The notes beneath the pieces were generated by a model that saw only the letters and a program-made list of their open reading frames with translations, was not told the origin of the DNA and made no database searches. Positions 1 through 8,113 of a stretch of DNA of 13,073 nt are shown here, piece by piece. How positions within the stretch are numbered: position 1 is the first letter of the stretch; every line of letters starts with the position of its first letter. The stretch lies in assembly GCA_023387635.1 (NCBI GenBank), contig JAEWHU010000220.1, forward strand, positions 1-13,073. The letters are read 5' to 3'. The translations under genes were made by a program, and so were the position numbers. Source of the stretch: Bacillota bacterium. Its GTDB lineage: Bacteria > Bacillota > Clostridia > Lachnospirales > Lachnospiraceae.

Positions 1-1
1 G

Positions 2-682
2 GGTATGTGTGGATTTGCAAATACTTTAGTTTTTAGTACGATTTTAAGTTACAGTACTAATAACATTAACATATCACCCATAGAATTAATCGTAGGTTAT
101 CCAGCAAATGTTATTATTGCTTGGAAAGAACGAAAATCAATAACAGCTAAGGTATGTATACCTTTATCTTTATTAGTCATATTAGGAAGTATACCAGGTA
201 TACTGTTTTTGAAGAATGGGAATACACAGATTATAAAAATCATCTTTGGTATTGTCGTATTTGTAGTAGGTATTGAAATGTTTTTTCGCGAGCATCAGAA
301 AGAAAAGAGAAAATCATCACCAGTAGTACTTGGCATCATAGGAATCCTATCCGGTTTGTTGTGCGGCTTATTTGGAATAGGTGCTTTACTAGCAGCATAT
401 GTAAGTAGAACTACAGAAAATAATAGTTCTTTTAAAGGTAATATATGTGTCGTTTTTGTAATAGAAAATACCTTTCGTATTATTTTATATTCTGTATCAG
501 GAATCATTACTATTAGTACATTTAAAAATGCACTCTATTTAATACCATTTATGTTATTTGGCTTACTTCTAGGAATAGCATTAACTAAAATATTAGATGA
601 AAAAGTGGTTAAAAAGGCAGTAATTATACTATTAATTCTTTCAGGTATTTCATTAATTATAAATAATTTAATTACACTATAG
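2..682 (+). CDS. TauE/SafE-family membrane permease, 5' partial
   Basis: This is the 3' part of a gene for a small polytopic membrane protein resembling the TauE/SafE (sulfite exporter, DUF81) family. About 225 residues are visible from the first ATG at position 5. Very hydrophobic segments lie near residues 51-67, 77-94, 107-133, 145-168, 175-195 and 203-222. The family's internal repeat is visible: a glycine-rich GMCGFANTLVF motif at the very start and GLLCGLFGIGALLAAYV near residue 117. In family members the first such motif follows part of the first membrane helix. The frame is open to the window edge and only GGG precedes the ATG, so roughly 15-25 residues are probably missing and the ATG at 5 is probably internal. 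The substrate cannot be inferred; sulfite, sulfonates and other organic anions are known for relatives. The gene converges on the polC operon and shares a terminator with it. Confidence 0.72.
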   Translation, partial: GMCGFANTLVFSTILSYSTNNINISPIELIVGYPANVIIAWKERKSITAKVCIPLSLLVILGSIPGILFLKNGNTQIIKIIFGIVVFVVGIEMFFREHQKEKRKSSPVVLGIIGILSGLLCGLFGIGALLAAYVSRTTENNSSFKGNICVVFVIENTFRIILYSVSGIITISTFKNALYLIPFMLFGLLLGIALTKILDEKVVKKAVIILLILSGISLIINNLITL

Positions 683-751
683 TATTAAGTACATAGATTT
701 AAGTAACAAATAATTATATTACCTAATAGAAAATTCTTTTATAAAATGTAA

Positions 752-794
752 AAAGCCACATTGACGAATATAGTATATTCATCAATGCGGCTTT
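752..794 (-). terminator. Intrinsic terminator between convergent genes, probably bidirectional
   Basis: A 21-base inverted repeat (752-772 against 774-794) has two mismatches. It starts with AAAGCC, ends with GGCTTT, and holds CATTGA/TCAATG and GAATATA/TATATTC in between. On the minus strand the stem runs into a TTTTT tract, so it should end the polC operon, whose last stop codon is 113 bases away. On the plus strand the stem is followed by TTTCTTT, which could end the permease transcript. The rest of the 683-906 gap shows no gene. A weaker stem with a T run is near 826-847. Confidence 0.75.
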
Positions 795-906
795 CTTTGG
801 ATATTAGATATTATCTTATAAAGAATAGTAGGCACTTACCCACTTTTTACGTCACCAATCATATCAAAGCATCCATTTATTCTCTTCATATAGCACTATT
901 GTAATT

Positions 907-3900
907 CTACGTCAAGAAATCCATTAAAGATATCTGATTAGATATTGGTAAATCTCCAAATAACCCTAAATCAGCCATGAGATCAATTACTGTTTGACTG
1001 ACTTTGCAACGACTCTTAAAATCATCCCTAGATAAGAATGGACCATCTTTAACCGCTTCAACAACGGCATCTGCTGCTTTATCTCCTAGTCCATCAATTG
1101 TACTAAAGGAAGGCATTAATTTGCCATCAATAATTTGAAAATGATGTGCTTTTGCTCTGTATATATCAAGTGGCATAAACTCAATTCCTCTTGCATACAT
1201 TTCTTGAACAATCTTCATATCTTTTAATATATCTTGTTCTTTCTTAGTTAGTTCATTAGATCTTCTCTTATAGTCTGCCATATAACGTTCTAATCTTTCC
1301 TTACCTAAACACATTAACTCATAGTTAAAAGCAGAAGCACGAATACTAAAAAATGCTGCATAATAAGCCAAAGGATAATACACTTTAAAGTAAGCAATAC
1401 GGAATGCCATCATTACATATGCAGCCGCATGCGCTTTTGGGAACATGTATTTGATACGTTTGCATGACCAAATATACCAATCAGGAATGCCAGCAGCTAC
1501 CATAGCTTCTTCCATCTCAGCCGTTAGTCCCTTACCTTTACGCACACTCTCCATGATCTTAAAGGATAAACCACTATCTACACCTTGATAAATTAGATAG
1601 GTCATAATATCATCACGGGTACAAATTGCTGTTGATAAGGTACATTTACCTTCCATAATTAGAGTTTGTGCATTGTTAAGCCATACGTCAGTACCATGGG
1701 ATAATCCTGAGATACGAACTAAATCTGAAAAAGTTTTTGGCTTAGTATCACGAAGCATCTGCATAACGAACTCAGTACCAAACTCAGGTACACCAAGACA
1801 TCCAAGATCACATCCACCAATATCTTCAGGCTTAATTCCAAGAGCACTAAGATTATCAAATAAGGATAATACCTTTTCTTCATCTAAGCGTATTGTTTTA
1901 GCATCCACCCCTGTCAGGTCTTCTAACATACGAATCATGGTCGGATCGTCGTGTCCTAATATATCTAGTTTAAGTAAGTTATGATCAATTGAGTGATAAT
2001 CAAAATGTGTAGTGATTGTTTTCGTCGTCATATCATTGGCTGGTCGTTGAACAGGTGTAAAGGAATATATCTCCTCACCATGAGGCAATACAATAATACC
2101 ACCTGGATGCTGTCCAGTCGTACGCCTTACACCAACGCATCCAGACGCTATTCTTTCAATTTCTGCTCTTCTTCTATGCTGATTTCTCTCTTCATAGTAT
2201 TTATATACATATCCAAAGGCAGTTTTTTCAGCAAGGGTACCAATGGTTCCTGCACGGAATGTATACCCTTCACCAAAGAGGACCTCCGTATACTCATGTG
2301 CTTTACTTTGATATTCACCGGAGAAATTAAGGTCAATATCTGGCTCTTTATCACCATGGAATCCAAGGAAGGTTTCAAAAGGAATATCATGACCATCTTT
2401 ACTAAGTGGCTGTCCACAATTTGGACAATCCCTATCTGGCATATCACAACCTGAACTACCAGAGAACTTTTTCACTTCTTCTGAATCAAAATCCGAGAAA
2501 AAACAATTGGTACAATAATAATGGGCTGGTAGTGGATTAACCTCAGTTATACCTGACATAGTAGCAACAAAGGATGACCCTACCGAACCTCTTGAACCAA
2601 CTAAGTAACCATCTTCGTTTGATTTCCACACTAGTTTTTGCGCGATAATATACATAACGGCAAATCCATTGGTAATAATGGATTTTAGTTCATGTTCTAA
2701 TCGCACCTGAACTGGTTCAGGAAGTACTGGTCCATATAATGAATGTGCTTTCTCATAACAAATGTTACGTAAATCCACATCAGAATTCGGTATAACTGGA
2801 GGACATTTATCTGGCCTAACAGGAGAAATCTTTTCAATTCTATCTGCAATTTTATTCGTATTAGTTATTACAACTTCTTCCGCTTTTTCTTTCCCAAGAT
2901 ACATAAATTCTTCTAACATCTCATCTGTTGTTCTAAAATATAGAGGTGCTTGATTATCTGCATCCTTAAATCCTTTACCAGCCATAATAATTCTTCGATA
3001 TATTTCATCCTCTGGATCCATAAAATGAACATCACAAGTGGCAACAACTAATTTGTTATACTCTTCCCCTAAACTAACAATTCTTCGATTAATGTCCATT
3101 AATTCTTCCTTAGAAGATATATTAATTTTTTCACTATGAATCATAAAATCATTATTACCAAGTGGTTGAATCTCTAAATAATCATAGAAATTAATTATAC
3201 GATCAATCTCTTCTGGTGGTTGCTCTCTTAAAATAGCTTGATACAATTCACCAGCTTCACAAGCGGAACCAATCATTAAACCTTCTCTATTCTCAAGCAA
3301 AAGACTTTTTGGTATTCTAGGTCTTTTACTATAATATTCAATATGAGATAAAGAGATTAACTTATATAAATTAACTCGTCCTACATCGCTGGTTGCTAAG
3401 ATAATTGCGTGATAGGTTGGCATTTTCTTAATTGCTTCCGGAGTCATCTTACCGAGTTTATCAATATCATCAATAACATGAACATCCTTTTCTTTTAACA
3501 TTTCAATAAACCTTAGAAATATTTCGGCAGTAGCACCTGCATCATCTACTGCTCTATGATGATTCTCTAAGGAAATACCTAAAGCTTTTGCAACTAAATT
3601 TAACTTGTAACGGTTTAATTCAGGCAATAATATTCTTGCTAAACCAACAGTATCAATAACCGTGAATTCCGTTTCAATATTTAGCATTTCGGCTTTTTTT
3701 GCTATAAAACTAACATCAAAAGAAGCATTATGTGCAACTAAAACACTGTCACCACAAAACTCTAAAAACTTAGGCAAAATCACATCAATGGTTGGATATT
3801 CCATAACCATGTTGTCATTAATTCCGGTTAACTTCTCAATTTCATAAGGAATTGGAATTTCTGGATTGATAAACGAACTAAATTTATCTACTTCTTTACC

Positions 3901-5361
3901 ATCCACAATTTTTACTGCACCAATTTCGATAATTCTATCTTTTACAGGTCCAAAACCAGTGGTCTCAATATCAAAAACTACATAAGAGTCCTGAAAGGTT
4001 TGACCCTTAGCATTTACTACCACTTCTTTTATATCATCAACAAGATAAGCTTCCACGCCATAGATTACCTTAAAATCTTTTAATCTATCCCACTCAGATT
4101 CTGGGTAATCCCATTTACTAAGGGCATGATTTGCTTCTGGGAAGGACTGCACAACACCATGATCTGTAATTGCAACTGCTTTGTGCCCCCACTTAAATGC
4201 ACGTTTTACTAAGTCTTTCACATCAATTACTGCATCCATGTCGCTCATCATCGTATGGGCATGCAATTCAACACGTTTTACTTCAGCATTATCCATTTTT
4301 GTAGAGGTAAAGTCAGGTATAGTTTTAATTCCAACAATGGAACCTATGGTAATTTCTCTATCATATTTATCCATAATAGCCATACCTTTTAACTTAATAT
4401 ATTTCCCCTTTTTAAGAACACTAGTAAGTTCCGATGCTTCTTCTGTTTTAAGAAATATTTTAGCTTGTATAGAGTCAGTAAAGTCTGTGACAGTAAAAAT
4501 AAATATGGTTTTTTCATTACGCAGTTCTCTTGCCTCTACATTAATAATCTTACCTCGAATTACTACCTCACCAATCTCATCTTGAATATCCACAATTGGG
4601 ATTGCTTCACCTTCAAATCCTTTTCCATATATGGTGTCAGGGTCATTAATAACTTTTTTATAACTATATTTATTTTTATCAAAAGCTGCTTTTTTAGGTT
4701 TTTCCTCTTTGACAGGTTTATTATTTTCCTCGGAGTAAGCACCTGCTGATAGTTCATCCATTTTAGCAATCTCATCAGCTTCATTAAATGTTCCTTCATT
4801 CTTTGATTGTCTTGGTACAAACTCATATAAGACTTCTTCCTCTTCTTCTGATACCTCTGGTTCATAATATTCAAACTGAACTCTAACATCAAAGTTAAAT
4901 CTATCTTTATATATACTAGTTAAGTGACTAGAAATTTCACCAGCCATTTTTTTAATCAGGAAATTATCCTCACAAGAAAATGTCATATTGTTTCCGTCAA
5001 ATTGAATGTCAGAAAGAGAAAAGACTTTATATTCTAATATACTTCTCTCACGAAACTCATCTAATATACTTTCCTTGTACAAATCAAAAAGAGTTTCCGG
5101 TGTATACTGTGCAGATAATATATAGTTTTCATATATATTAACTACATTCTGGGTATTCATAAACAATTGCTTATACAGAATATACTCCATTTTCTTTATT
5201 TGTTTTCGTTGTATTAATCTTGTACTTTCAATATATACTCTTATTTCTTGTTTTGACTTAGATAACGCAACTCTCTTTACCTTTACCTCTTCAAATAAAC
5301 CATGTATGTCATTTGGTATATTCGTTAGTTTATCAAATACTTCAAAAAAATGTACTCCCAT
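907..5361 (-). CDS. polC: DNA polymerase III alpha subunit, Gram-positive PolC type
   Basis: PolC is the replicative DNA polymerase with built-in 3'-5' proofreading. The product has 1484 residues, slightly longer than the roughly 1440 usual for the family. Domains in order are: an N-terminal region (1-165); a charged, probably disordered linker with a run of glutamates (about 168-245); an OB fold (about 255-345); a PHP domain with an HAH motif (H367, H369); and a DEDDh exonuclease inserted in PHP (D464 and E466 in FDIETTG, D549, H602, D607). The polymerase core has a cysteine zinc site (C950, C953, C979, C982) and catalytic aspartates D1008 and D1010 (PDIDLNF) and D1133. A helix-hairpin-helix lies near 1205-1228. 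The C-terminal QISLM (from Q1476) matches the sliding-clamp-binding position. GGGGAAG lies just upstream of the ATG. The start is 14 bases after the ispG stop, so the two are probably cotranscribed. Confidence 0.97.
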   Translation of the reverse strand: MGVHFFEVFDKLTNIPNDIHGLFEEVKVKRVALSKSKQEIRVYIESTRLIQRKQIKKMEYILYKQLFMNTQNVVNIYENYILSAQYTPETLFDLYKESILDEFRERSILEYKVFSLSDIQFDGNNMTFSCEDNFLIKKMAGEISSHLTSIYKDRFNFDVRVQFEYYEPEVSEEEEEVLYEFVPRQSKNEGTFNEADEIAKMDELSAGAYSEENNKPVKEEKPKKAAFDKNKYSYKKVINDPDTIYGKGFEGEAIPIVDIQDEIGEVVIRGKIINVEARELRNEKTIFIFTVTDFTDSIQAKIFLKTEEASELTSVLKKGKYIKLKGMAIMDKYDREITIGSIVGIKTIPDFTSTKMDNAEVKRVELHAHTMMSDMDAVIDVKDLVKRAFKWGHKAVAITDHGVVQSFPEANHALSKWDYPESEWDRLKDFKVIYGVEAYLVDDIKEVVVNAKGQTFQDSYVVFDIETTGFGPVKDRIIEIGAVKIVDGKEVDKFSSFINPEIPIPYEIEKLTGINDNMVMEYPTIDVILPKFLEFCGDSVLVAHNASFDVSFIAKKAEMLNIETEFTVIDTVGLARILLPELNRYKLNLVAKALGISLENHHRAVDDAGATAEIFLRFIEMLKEKDVHVIDDIDKLGKMTPEAIKKMPTYHAIILATSDVGRVNLYKLISLSHIEYYSKRPRIPKSLLLENREGLMIGSACEAGELYQAILREQPPEEIDRIINFYDYLEIQPLGNNDFMIHSEKINISSKEELMDINRRIVSLGEEYNKLVVATCDVHFMDPEDEIYRRIIMAGKGFKDADNQAPLYFRTTDEMLEEFMYLGKEKAEEVVITNTNKIADRIEKISPVRPDKCPPVIPNSDVDLRNICYEKAHSLYGPVLPEPVQVRLEHELKSIITNGFAVMYIIAQKLVWKSNEDGYLVGSRGSVGSSFVATMSGITEVNPLPAHYYCTNCFFSDFDSEEVKKFSGSSGCDMPDRDCPNCGQPLSKDGHDIPFETFLGFHGDKEPDIDLNFSGEYQSKAHEYTEVLFGEGYTFRAGTIGTLAEKTAFGYVYKYYEERNQHRRRAEIERIASGCVGVRRTTGQHPGGIIVLPHGEEIYSFTPVQRPANDMTTKTITTHFDYHSIDHNLLKLDILGHDDPTMIRMLEDLTGVDAKTIRLDEEKVLSLFDNLSALGIKPEDIGGCDLGCLGVPEFGTEFVMQMLRDTKPKTFSDLVRISGLSHGTDVWLNNAQTLIMEGKCTLSTAICTRDDIMTYLIYQGVDSGLSFKIMESVRKGKGLTAEMEEAMVAAGIPDWYIWSCKRIKYMFPKAHAAAYVMMAFRIAYFKVYYPLAYYAAFFSIRASAFNYELMCLGKERLERYMADYKRRSNELTKKEQDILKDMKIVQEMYARGIEFMPLDIYRAKAHHFQIIDGKLMPSFSTIDGLGDKAADAVVEAVKDGPFLSRDDFKSRCKVSQTVIDLMADLGLFGDLPISNQISLMDFLT

Positions 5362-5375
5362 GTTCTTCCCCGTTT

Positions 5376-6428
5376 CTACTTACACATATTTAATAGTTCT
5401 AAACGAAGTTCGGATAATAACTCATCCTCTGGAACCTTCTTAATTATTTCACCTTTCTTTATGATAAGGCCTTCCCCGTGACCACCTGCTATACCAATAT
5501 CAGCTTCTTTTGCCTCTCCTGGTCCATTAACTGCACAACCCATAACTGCTACTTTAATATCTAGCGGAATATCTTGTATCATATCCTCTACTTTATTAGC
5601 TAAAGAGATTAAATCAATCTGTGTTCTACCACAAGTTGGGCAAGATACTAATTCCACACCACCCTTTCTAAGTCCGAGTGTACGTAATATTAGTTTTGCA
5701 GATTTTATTTCTTCCACAGGGTTTCCTGTTAATGATACTCGAATGGTATCCCCAATCCCCTCATTTAATATAATTCCTAGTCCAATGGATGATTTAATGT
5801 TACCTGATATTAAAGTACCTGATTCTGTGATACCAACATGGAGAGGATAATTAGTTTCTTTTGCTATTAATTCATGAGCTTTTACACACATTAATACATC
5901 TGAAGATTTGATACTAATAACTAAGTTATCATAACCTAAATCTTCTATAATTTTAACTTTATCAAGGGCACTCTCTACAATACCTTCTGCAGTTACACCA
6001 CCGTACTTACTTAATAGATGTTTCTCTAAGGAACCACTATTTACACCAACACGAATTGGTATATTTCTCTCTTTGGCAACCCCCACTACTGCTTTTAACT
6101 TATCTATACTTCCAATATTACCTGGATTAATACGTATTTTATCAGCACCATGTTCCATTGCTGCAATTGCTAAACGATAATCAAAATGTATATCTGCTAC
6201 AATTGGAATATGAATTCTTTTCTTTATTTCAGAAAATGCAATTGCTGCTTCCATGGTTGGTACTGCACATCGAATAATGTCACAGCCAACACGTTCAAGT
6301 TCCAATATTTGAGCTACTGTAGCTTCTACATCTTCTGTTCTGGTATTTGTCATTGATTGTATTAATACTGGATTATTTCCACCAATTACTTTATTACCAA
6401 TATGAATGACTTTTGTATTCTCTCTCAT
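5376..6428 (-). CDS. ispG: 4-hydroxy-3-methylbut-2-enyl diphosphate synthase (flavodoxin/ferredoxin)
   Basis: IspG (GcpE) reduces the cyclic diphosphate MEcPP to HMBPP, the second-last step of the MEP isoprenoid pathway in the cytoplasm. The 350-residue length is normal for the short bacterial form. The N-terminal TIM barrel begins with the family signature IQSMTNTRTEDVEATVAQI, and GCDIIRCAVP follows. The C-terminal half carries the [4Fe-4S] ligands: C263 and C266 in CPTCGRTQ, C298 in MGCAVNGPGE, and E305, with the same spacing as in characterised enzymes. The ATG at 6428 fits the family N-terminus. Its ribosome site is weak (GGGTG), and it lies 3 bases after the stop of a possible 34-codon leader ORF in the same frame, so translation may be coupled. 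It is preceded by a 309-base structured leader and followed closely by polC. In Bacillus the equivalent operon position holds proS. Confidence 0.96.
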   Translation of the reverse strand: MRENTKVIHIGNKVIGGNNPVLIQSMTNTRTEDVEATVAQILELERVGCDIIRCAVPTMEAAIAFSEIKKRIHIPIVADIHFDYRLAIAAMEHGADKIRINPGNIGSIDKLKAVVGVAKERNIPIRVGVNSGSLEKHLLSKYGGVTAEGIVESALDKVKIIEDLGYDNLVISIKSSDVLMCVKAHELIAKETNYPLHVGITESGTLISGNIKSSIGLGIILNEGIGDTIRVSLTGNPVEEIKSAKLILRTLGLRKGGVELVSCPTCGRTQIDLISLANKVEDMIQDIPLDIKVAVMGCAVNGPGEAKEADIGIAGGHGEGLIIKKGEIIKKVPEDELLSELRLELLNMCK

Positions 6429-6431
6429 ATT

Positions 6432-6536
6432 TTACACCCATTGCATATCGCAGATTTGTCTGCGATACTGCCACAAATAAAAAAGAGTGAAGGAATCAAT
6501 TCGTGGCAACCTTTCAAAATATATATTTTCTTTCAC
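6432..6536 (-). CDS. Possible 34-residue leader peptide upstream of ispG
   Basis: This short ORF starts with GTG at 6536, five bases after a strong GGAGG ribosome site (6546-6542). The peptide opens MKENIYFERLPRIDSF and ends RRQICDMQWV. Its TAA stop is separated from the ispG ATG by only AAT, and both ORFs are in the same frame, so terminating ribosomes could reinitiate on ispG. The ORF spans the terminator (its GTG lies inside the 5' stem arm) and the 9-bp hairpin next to ispG. Translation would therefore melt both. An in-frame ATG four codons upstream lacks a ribosome site, and a TAG stop lies just before that. The peptide is rich in aromatic residues and arginine and resembles nothing I recognise. 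It may be a regulatory upstream ORF rather than a functional protein, or chance. Confidence 0.4.
   Translation of the reverse strand: MKENIYFERLPRIDSFTLFYLWQYRRQICDMQWV
6446..6467 (-). other. 9-bp perfect hairpin just upstream of the ispG start
   Basis: TATCGCAGA and TCTGCGATA form a perfect 9-bp stem with a four-base loop. It ends 17 bases before the ispG ATG, just upstream of the weak GGGTG ribosome site. It lies within the last third of the possible leader ORF. It has no T run, so it is not a terminator. It could limit ribosome access or protect the 5' end of an ispG-polC message. Confidence 0.6.
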
Positions 6537-6540
6537 TCTT
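6479..6540 (-). terminator. Terminator-like stem with T run in the ispG leader
   Basis: In the ispG direction, AAGAGTGAA (6540-6532) pairs with TTCACTCTT (6491-6483), a perfect 9-bp stem whose 3' end merges into six T residues (6484-6479). The roughly 40-base loop contains a second palindrome, AAAATATATATTTT (6529-6516), and an AAGG/CCTT pair, so the fold would be branched. TGCCAC in the loop (6508-6503) is complementary to GTGGCA just past the T run (6474-6469). That pairing crosses the stem and would form only after readthrough. The GTG start of the small leader ORF lies inside the 5' arm, so an initiating ribosome would block the terminator. The large loop makes termination efficiency uncertain. 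Confidence 0.5.
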
Positions 6541-6737
6541 ACCTCCATAAAGCCGTTCTACAATATCTCATATCTTTGTGAATGCACATTCTCGTGCTTT
6601 TTACCAGGTCGAATGTTTTCTTTCAACCGCAATACAGCCCCTATTCGATTCTGTACGAACTGGGGCTGTTACATATAAATGGAACATTCTAGGTCCGTTT
6701 GATTAGCGTTTAGACCTTTATTACCTTACTTATAATG

Positions 6738-8096
6738 TTAAAACAATCTTCTAATATCATTGAAAAATACAAATACCATCAATAACATAAGGGCTATTAA
6801 GCCAATCATATGAACAAAACCTTCTTTTGTTTGGGAAATCGGTTTGCCACGTAATACTTCTAAGAATAAGAATACTAATCTACCACCATCAAGAGCAGGT
6901 ATTGGTAATAAGTTCATTACACCTAAGTTAGCGCTTAATAACAAACTAATATAGGATAAGTTTAATAATACGGTTAAAGTACCTTCACTTTTACTTTCTT
7001 CGTACGTATCACCTATAATACCAAAGATACCTACAGGTCCTGCAATTTCATCGGCACTTATTTTACCTCTAATCATCTGAGATAATCCATCAATAGTAGA
7101 AACTATCATATATTTAACTTCAACAGCGCTGTATTTGATGGTATCAAGGATATCTGTTTTTACTCTAGCACTATTAATAGAAGTACCTATGCTATATTTA
7201 TCGCTATATAGTTCTGGTTGAACGGTTATAGTATTGCTAACACCATCACGAAGATATGTGATTTGTACTGGCTTCTCATCTATTGGATTTAATTTTATAT
7301 ATTCAGTAAATTCTGCTCCAGTCCCAATATCAGTACCATTTATATTCGTAATTATATCACCAATTTGTATTCCAGCCTTGGCCATCGCTTGATTTTCAAA
7401 TAAACTGGTAACTTTCAATTTACTATTATTTCCATCATGACCAAAGCCAAGCCAATATGTTTTTGTCTTAACAGGAGTTAGTTTAACGGTATTCTTTACA
7501 CCATCTCTTTTATATGTCAAAGTCACTTCTTCATTATTTAATGGATTCGCATATAAATAGGAATCTAACTCTCTAGAAATACTTATATTTCTTCCATTAA
7601 ATTCAGTAATAACATCTCCTGCTTGTAATCCAGCTTCAGCTGCTGGTGAATCTTTTATCACATCAATGATTACCGCTGGATCATAACCTAGGGTTCCAGT
7701 GATAAAAAGTGCTAAAATAAAAGCAAATATGAAGTTAAAAAATGGTCCAGCAAAAATAACTGATATTCTTGCCCATACACCTTTTTTACCAAATGCTCTA
7801 TTATCTTCACATAATTCATCTTCACCTAGCATCATACAAGAACCACCTAGTGGTAGTAACTTTATGGAATATTTGATAGAATCCTTCCACTCCTCTGTGG
7901 TATCAAAATCATGTTGATTTAGGAATAATCTAGGACGGTATCCCTTCTCTGTTTTTACAAGAGTAATAATTCTTGGTCCCATACCTATAGAGAATTCCGT
8001 TACAAATATACCATTTTTTACAGCAAGTAAAAAATGTCCTAACTCGTGTATAACTACAATTAAACTAAAAATCAATAAAGCTACAATTATATTCAT
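6738..8096 (-). CDS. rseP: RIP metalloprotease RseP/RasP with tandem PDZ domains
   Basis: This is a site-2-protease-family intramembrane zinc protease, which cuts membrane-embedded substrates such as anti-sigma factors and cleaved signal peptides. It has 452 residues. The first membrane helix carries the zinc motif HELGH (residues 17-21). A second helix is near 110-134 (ISVIFAGPFFNFIFAFILA). The third zinc ligand is in NLLPIPALDGG (D403), and a last helix is near 425-447. Between helices 2 and 3 lie two PDZ domains (about 140-222 and 225-305) that are clearly similar: AEAGLQAGDVITEFNG against AKAGIQIGDIITNING, and YKRDGVKNTV against YLRDGVSNTI. RasP of Bacillus and many clostridial homologues have one PDZ domain; E. 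coli RseP has two. The AGAGAGGTG ribosome site is well placed. The start is 17 bases after the dxr stop, so cotranscription is likely. Confidence 0.93.
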   Translation of the reverse strand: MNIIVALLIFSLIVVIHELGHFLLAVKNGIFVTEFSIGMGPRIITLVKTEKGYRPRLFLNQHDFDTTEEWKDSIKYSIKLLPLGGSCMMLGEDELCEDNRAFGKKGVWARISVIFAGPFFNFIFAFILALFITGTLGYDPAVIIDVIKDSPAAEAGLQAGDVITEFNGRNISISRELDSYLYANPLNNEEVTLTYKRDGVKNTVKLTPVKTKTYWLGFGHDGNNSKLKVTSLFENQAMAKAGIQIGDIITNINGTDIGTGAEFTEYIKLNPIDEKPVQITYLRDGVSNTITVQPELYSDKYSIGTSINSARVKTDILDTIKYSAVEVKYMIVSTIDGLSQMIRGKISADEIAGPVGIFGIIGDTYEESKSEGTLTVLLNLSYISLLLSANLGVMNLLPIPALDGGRLVFLFLEVLRGKPISQTKEGFVHMIGLIALMLLMVFVFFNDIRRLF

Positions 8097-8113
8097 TAAA
8101 CACCTCTCTTATT

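Larger units (their letters stand above)
6429..6737 (-). promoter_or_regulatory. Structured leader region upstream of ispG
   Basis: This 309-base gap between rseP and ispG contains dense inverted repeats read in the ispG direction. ACAGCCCC (6669-6662) pairs with GGGGCTGT (6641-6634), with an inner TTCG/CGAA stem. GAATGTT (6689-6683) pairs with AACATTC (6617-6611) and encloses that hairpin. AGGTC (6717-6713) can pair with GACCT at either 6695-6691 or 6610-6606, giving two mutually exclusive folds. A second domain is closed by AAAGC/GCTTT (6600-6596 with 6553-6549). Then come a terminator (6479-6540), a small ORF (6432-6536) and a 9-bp hairpin (6446-6467). I see no convincing promoter, so the leader may be cotranscribed with rseP. 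It matches no riboswitch consensus I can recall (TPP, FMN, SAM, cobalamin, c-di-GMP, T-box). A regulatory role is inferred. Confidence 0.5.

Noticed and set aside
826..850. Second terminator for the plus-strand permease gene
   Set aside because: AGTAGG...CCCACT followed by TTTTT is a six-pair stem with one mismatch, downstream of a much better inverted repeat. It is too weak to annotate.
836..889. 17-codon ORF on the minus strand after polC
   Set aside because: No ribosome site precedes its ATG and nothing else supports it.
1673..4749. Several open frames of 60-150 codons on the plus strand opposite polC, and in another minus frame (2148-2447, 4563-4892)
   Set aside because: PolC is intact and strongly supported across this whole stretch. 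These frames show no family motifs, have biased composition and lack ribosome sites, so they are shadows.
6479..6540. T-box riboswitch in the ispG leader
   Set aside because: The layout AAGG...CCACGAATTGATTCC before a T run loosely resembles a T-box end. The essential TGGNACC core is absent, and no Stem I motifs or specifier loop were found. ispG is also not a typical T-box target.
6487..6678. A 63-codon plus-strand frame in the rseP-ispG gap
   Set aside because: It starts at a GTG created by the inverted repeat, has no ribosome site (only A residues upstream) and no recognisable protein features.
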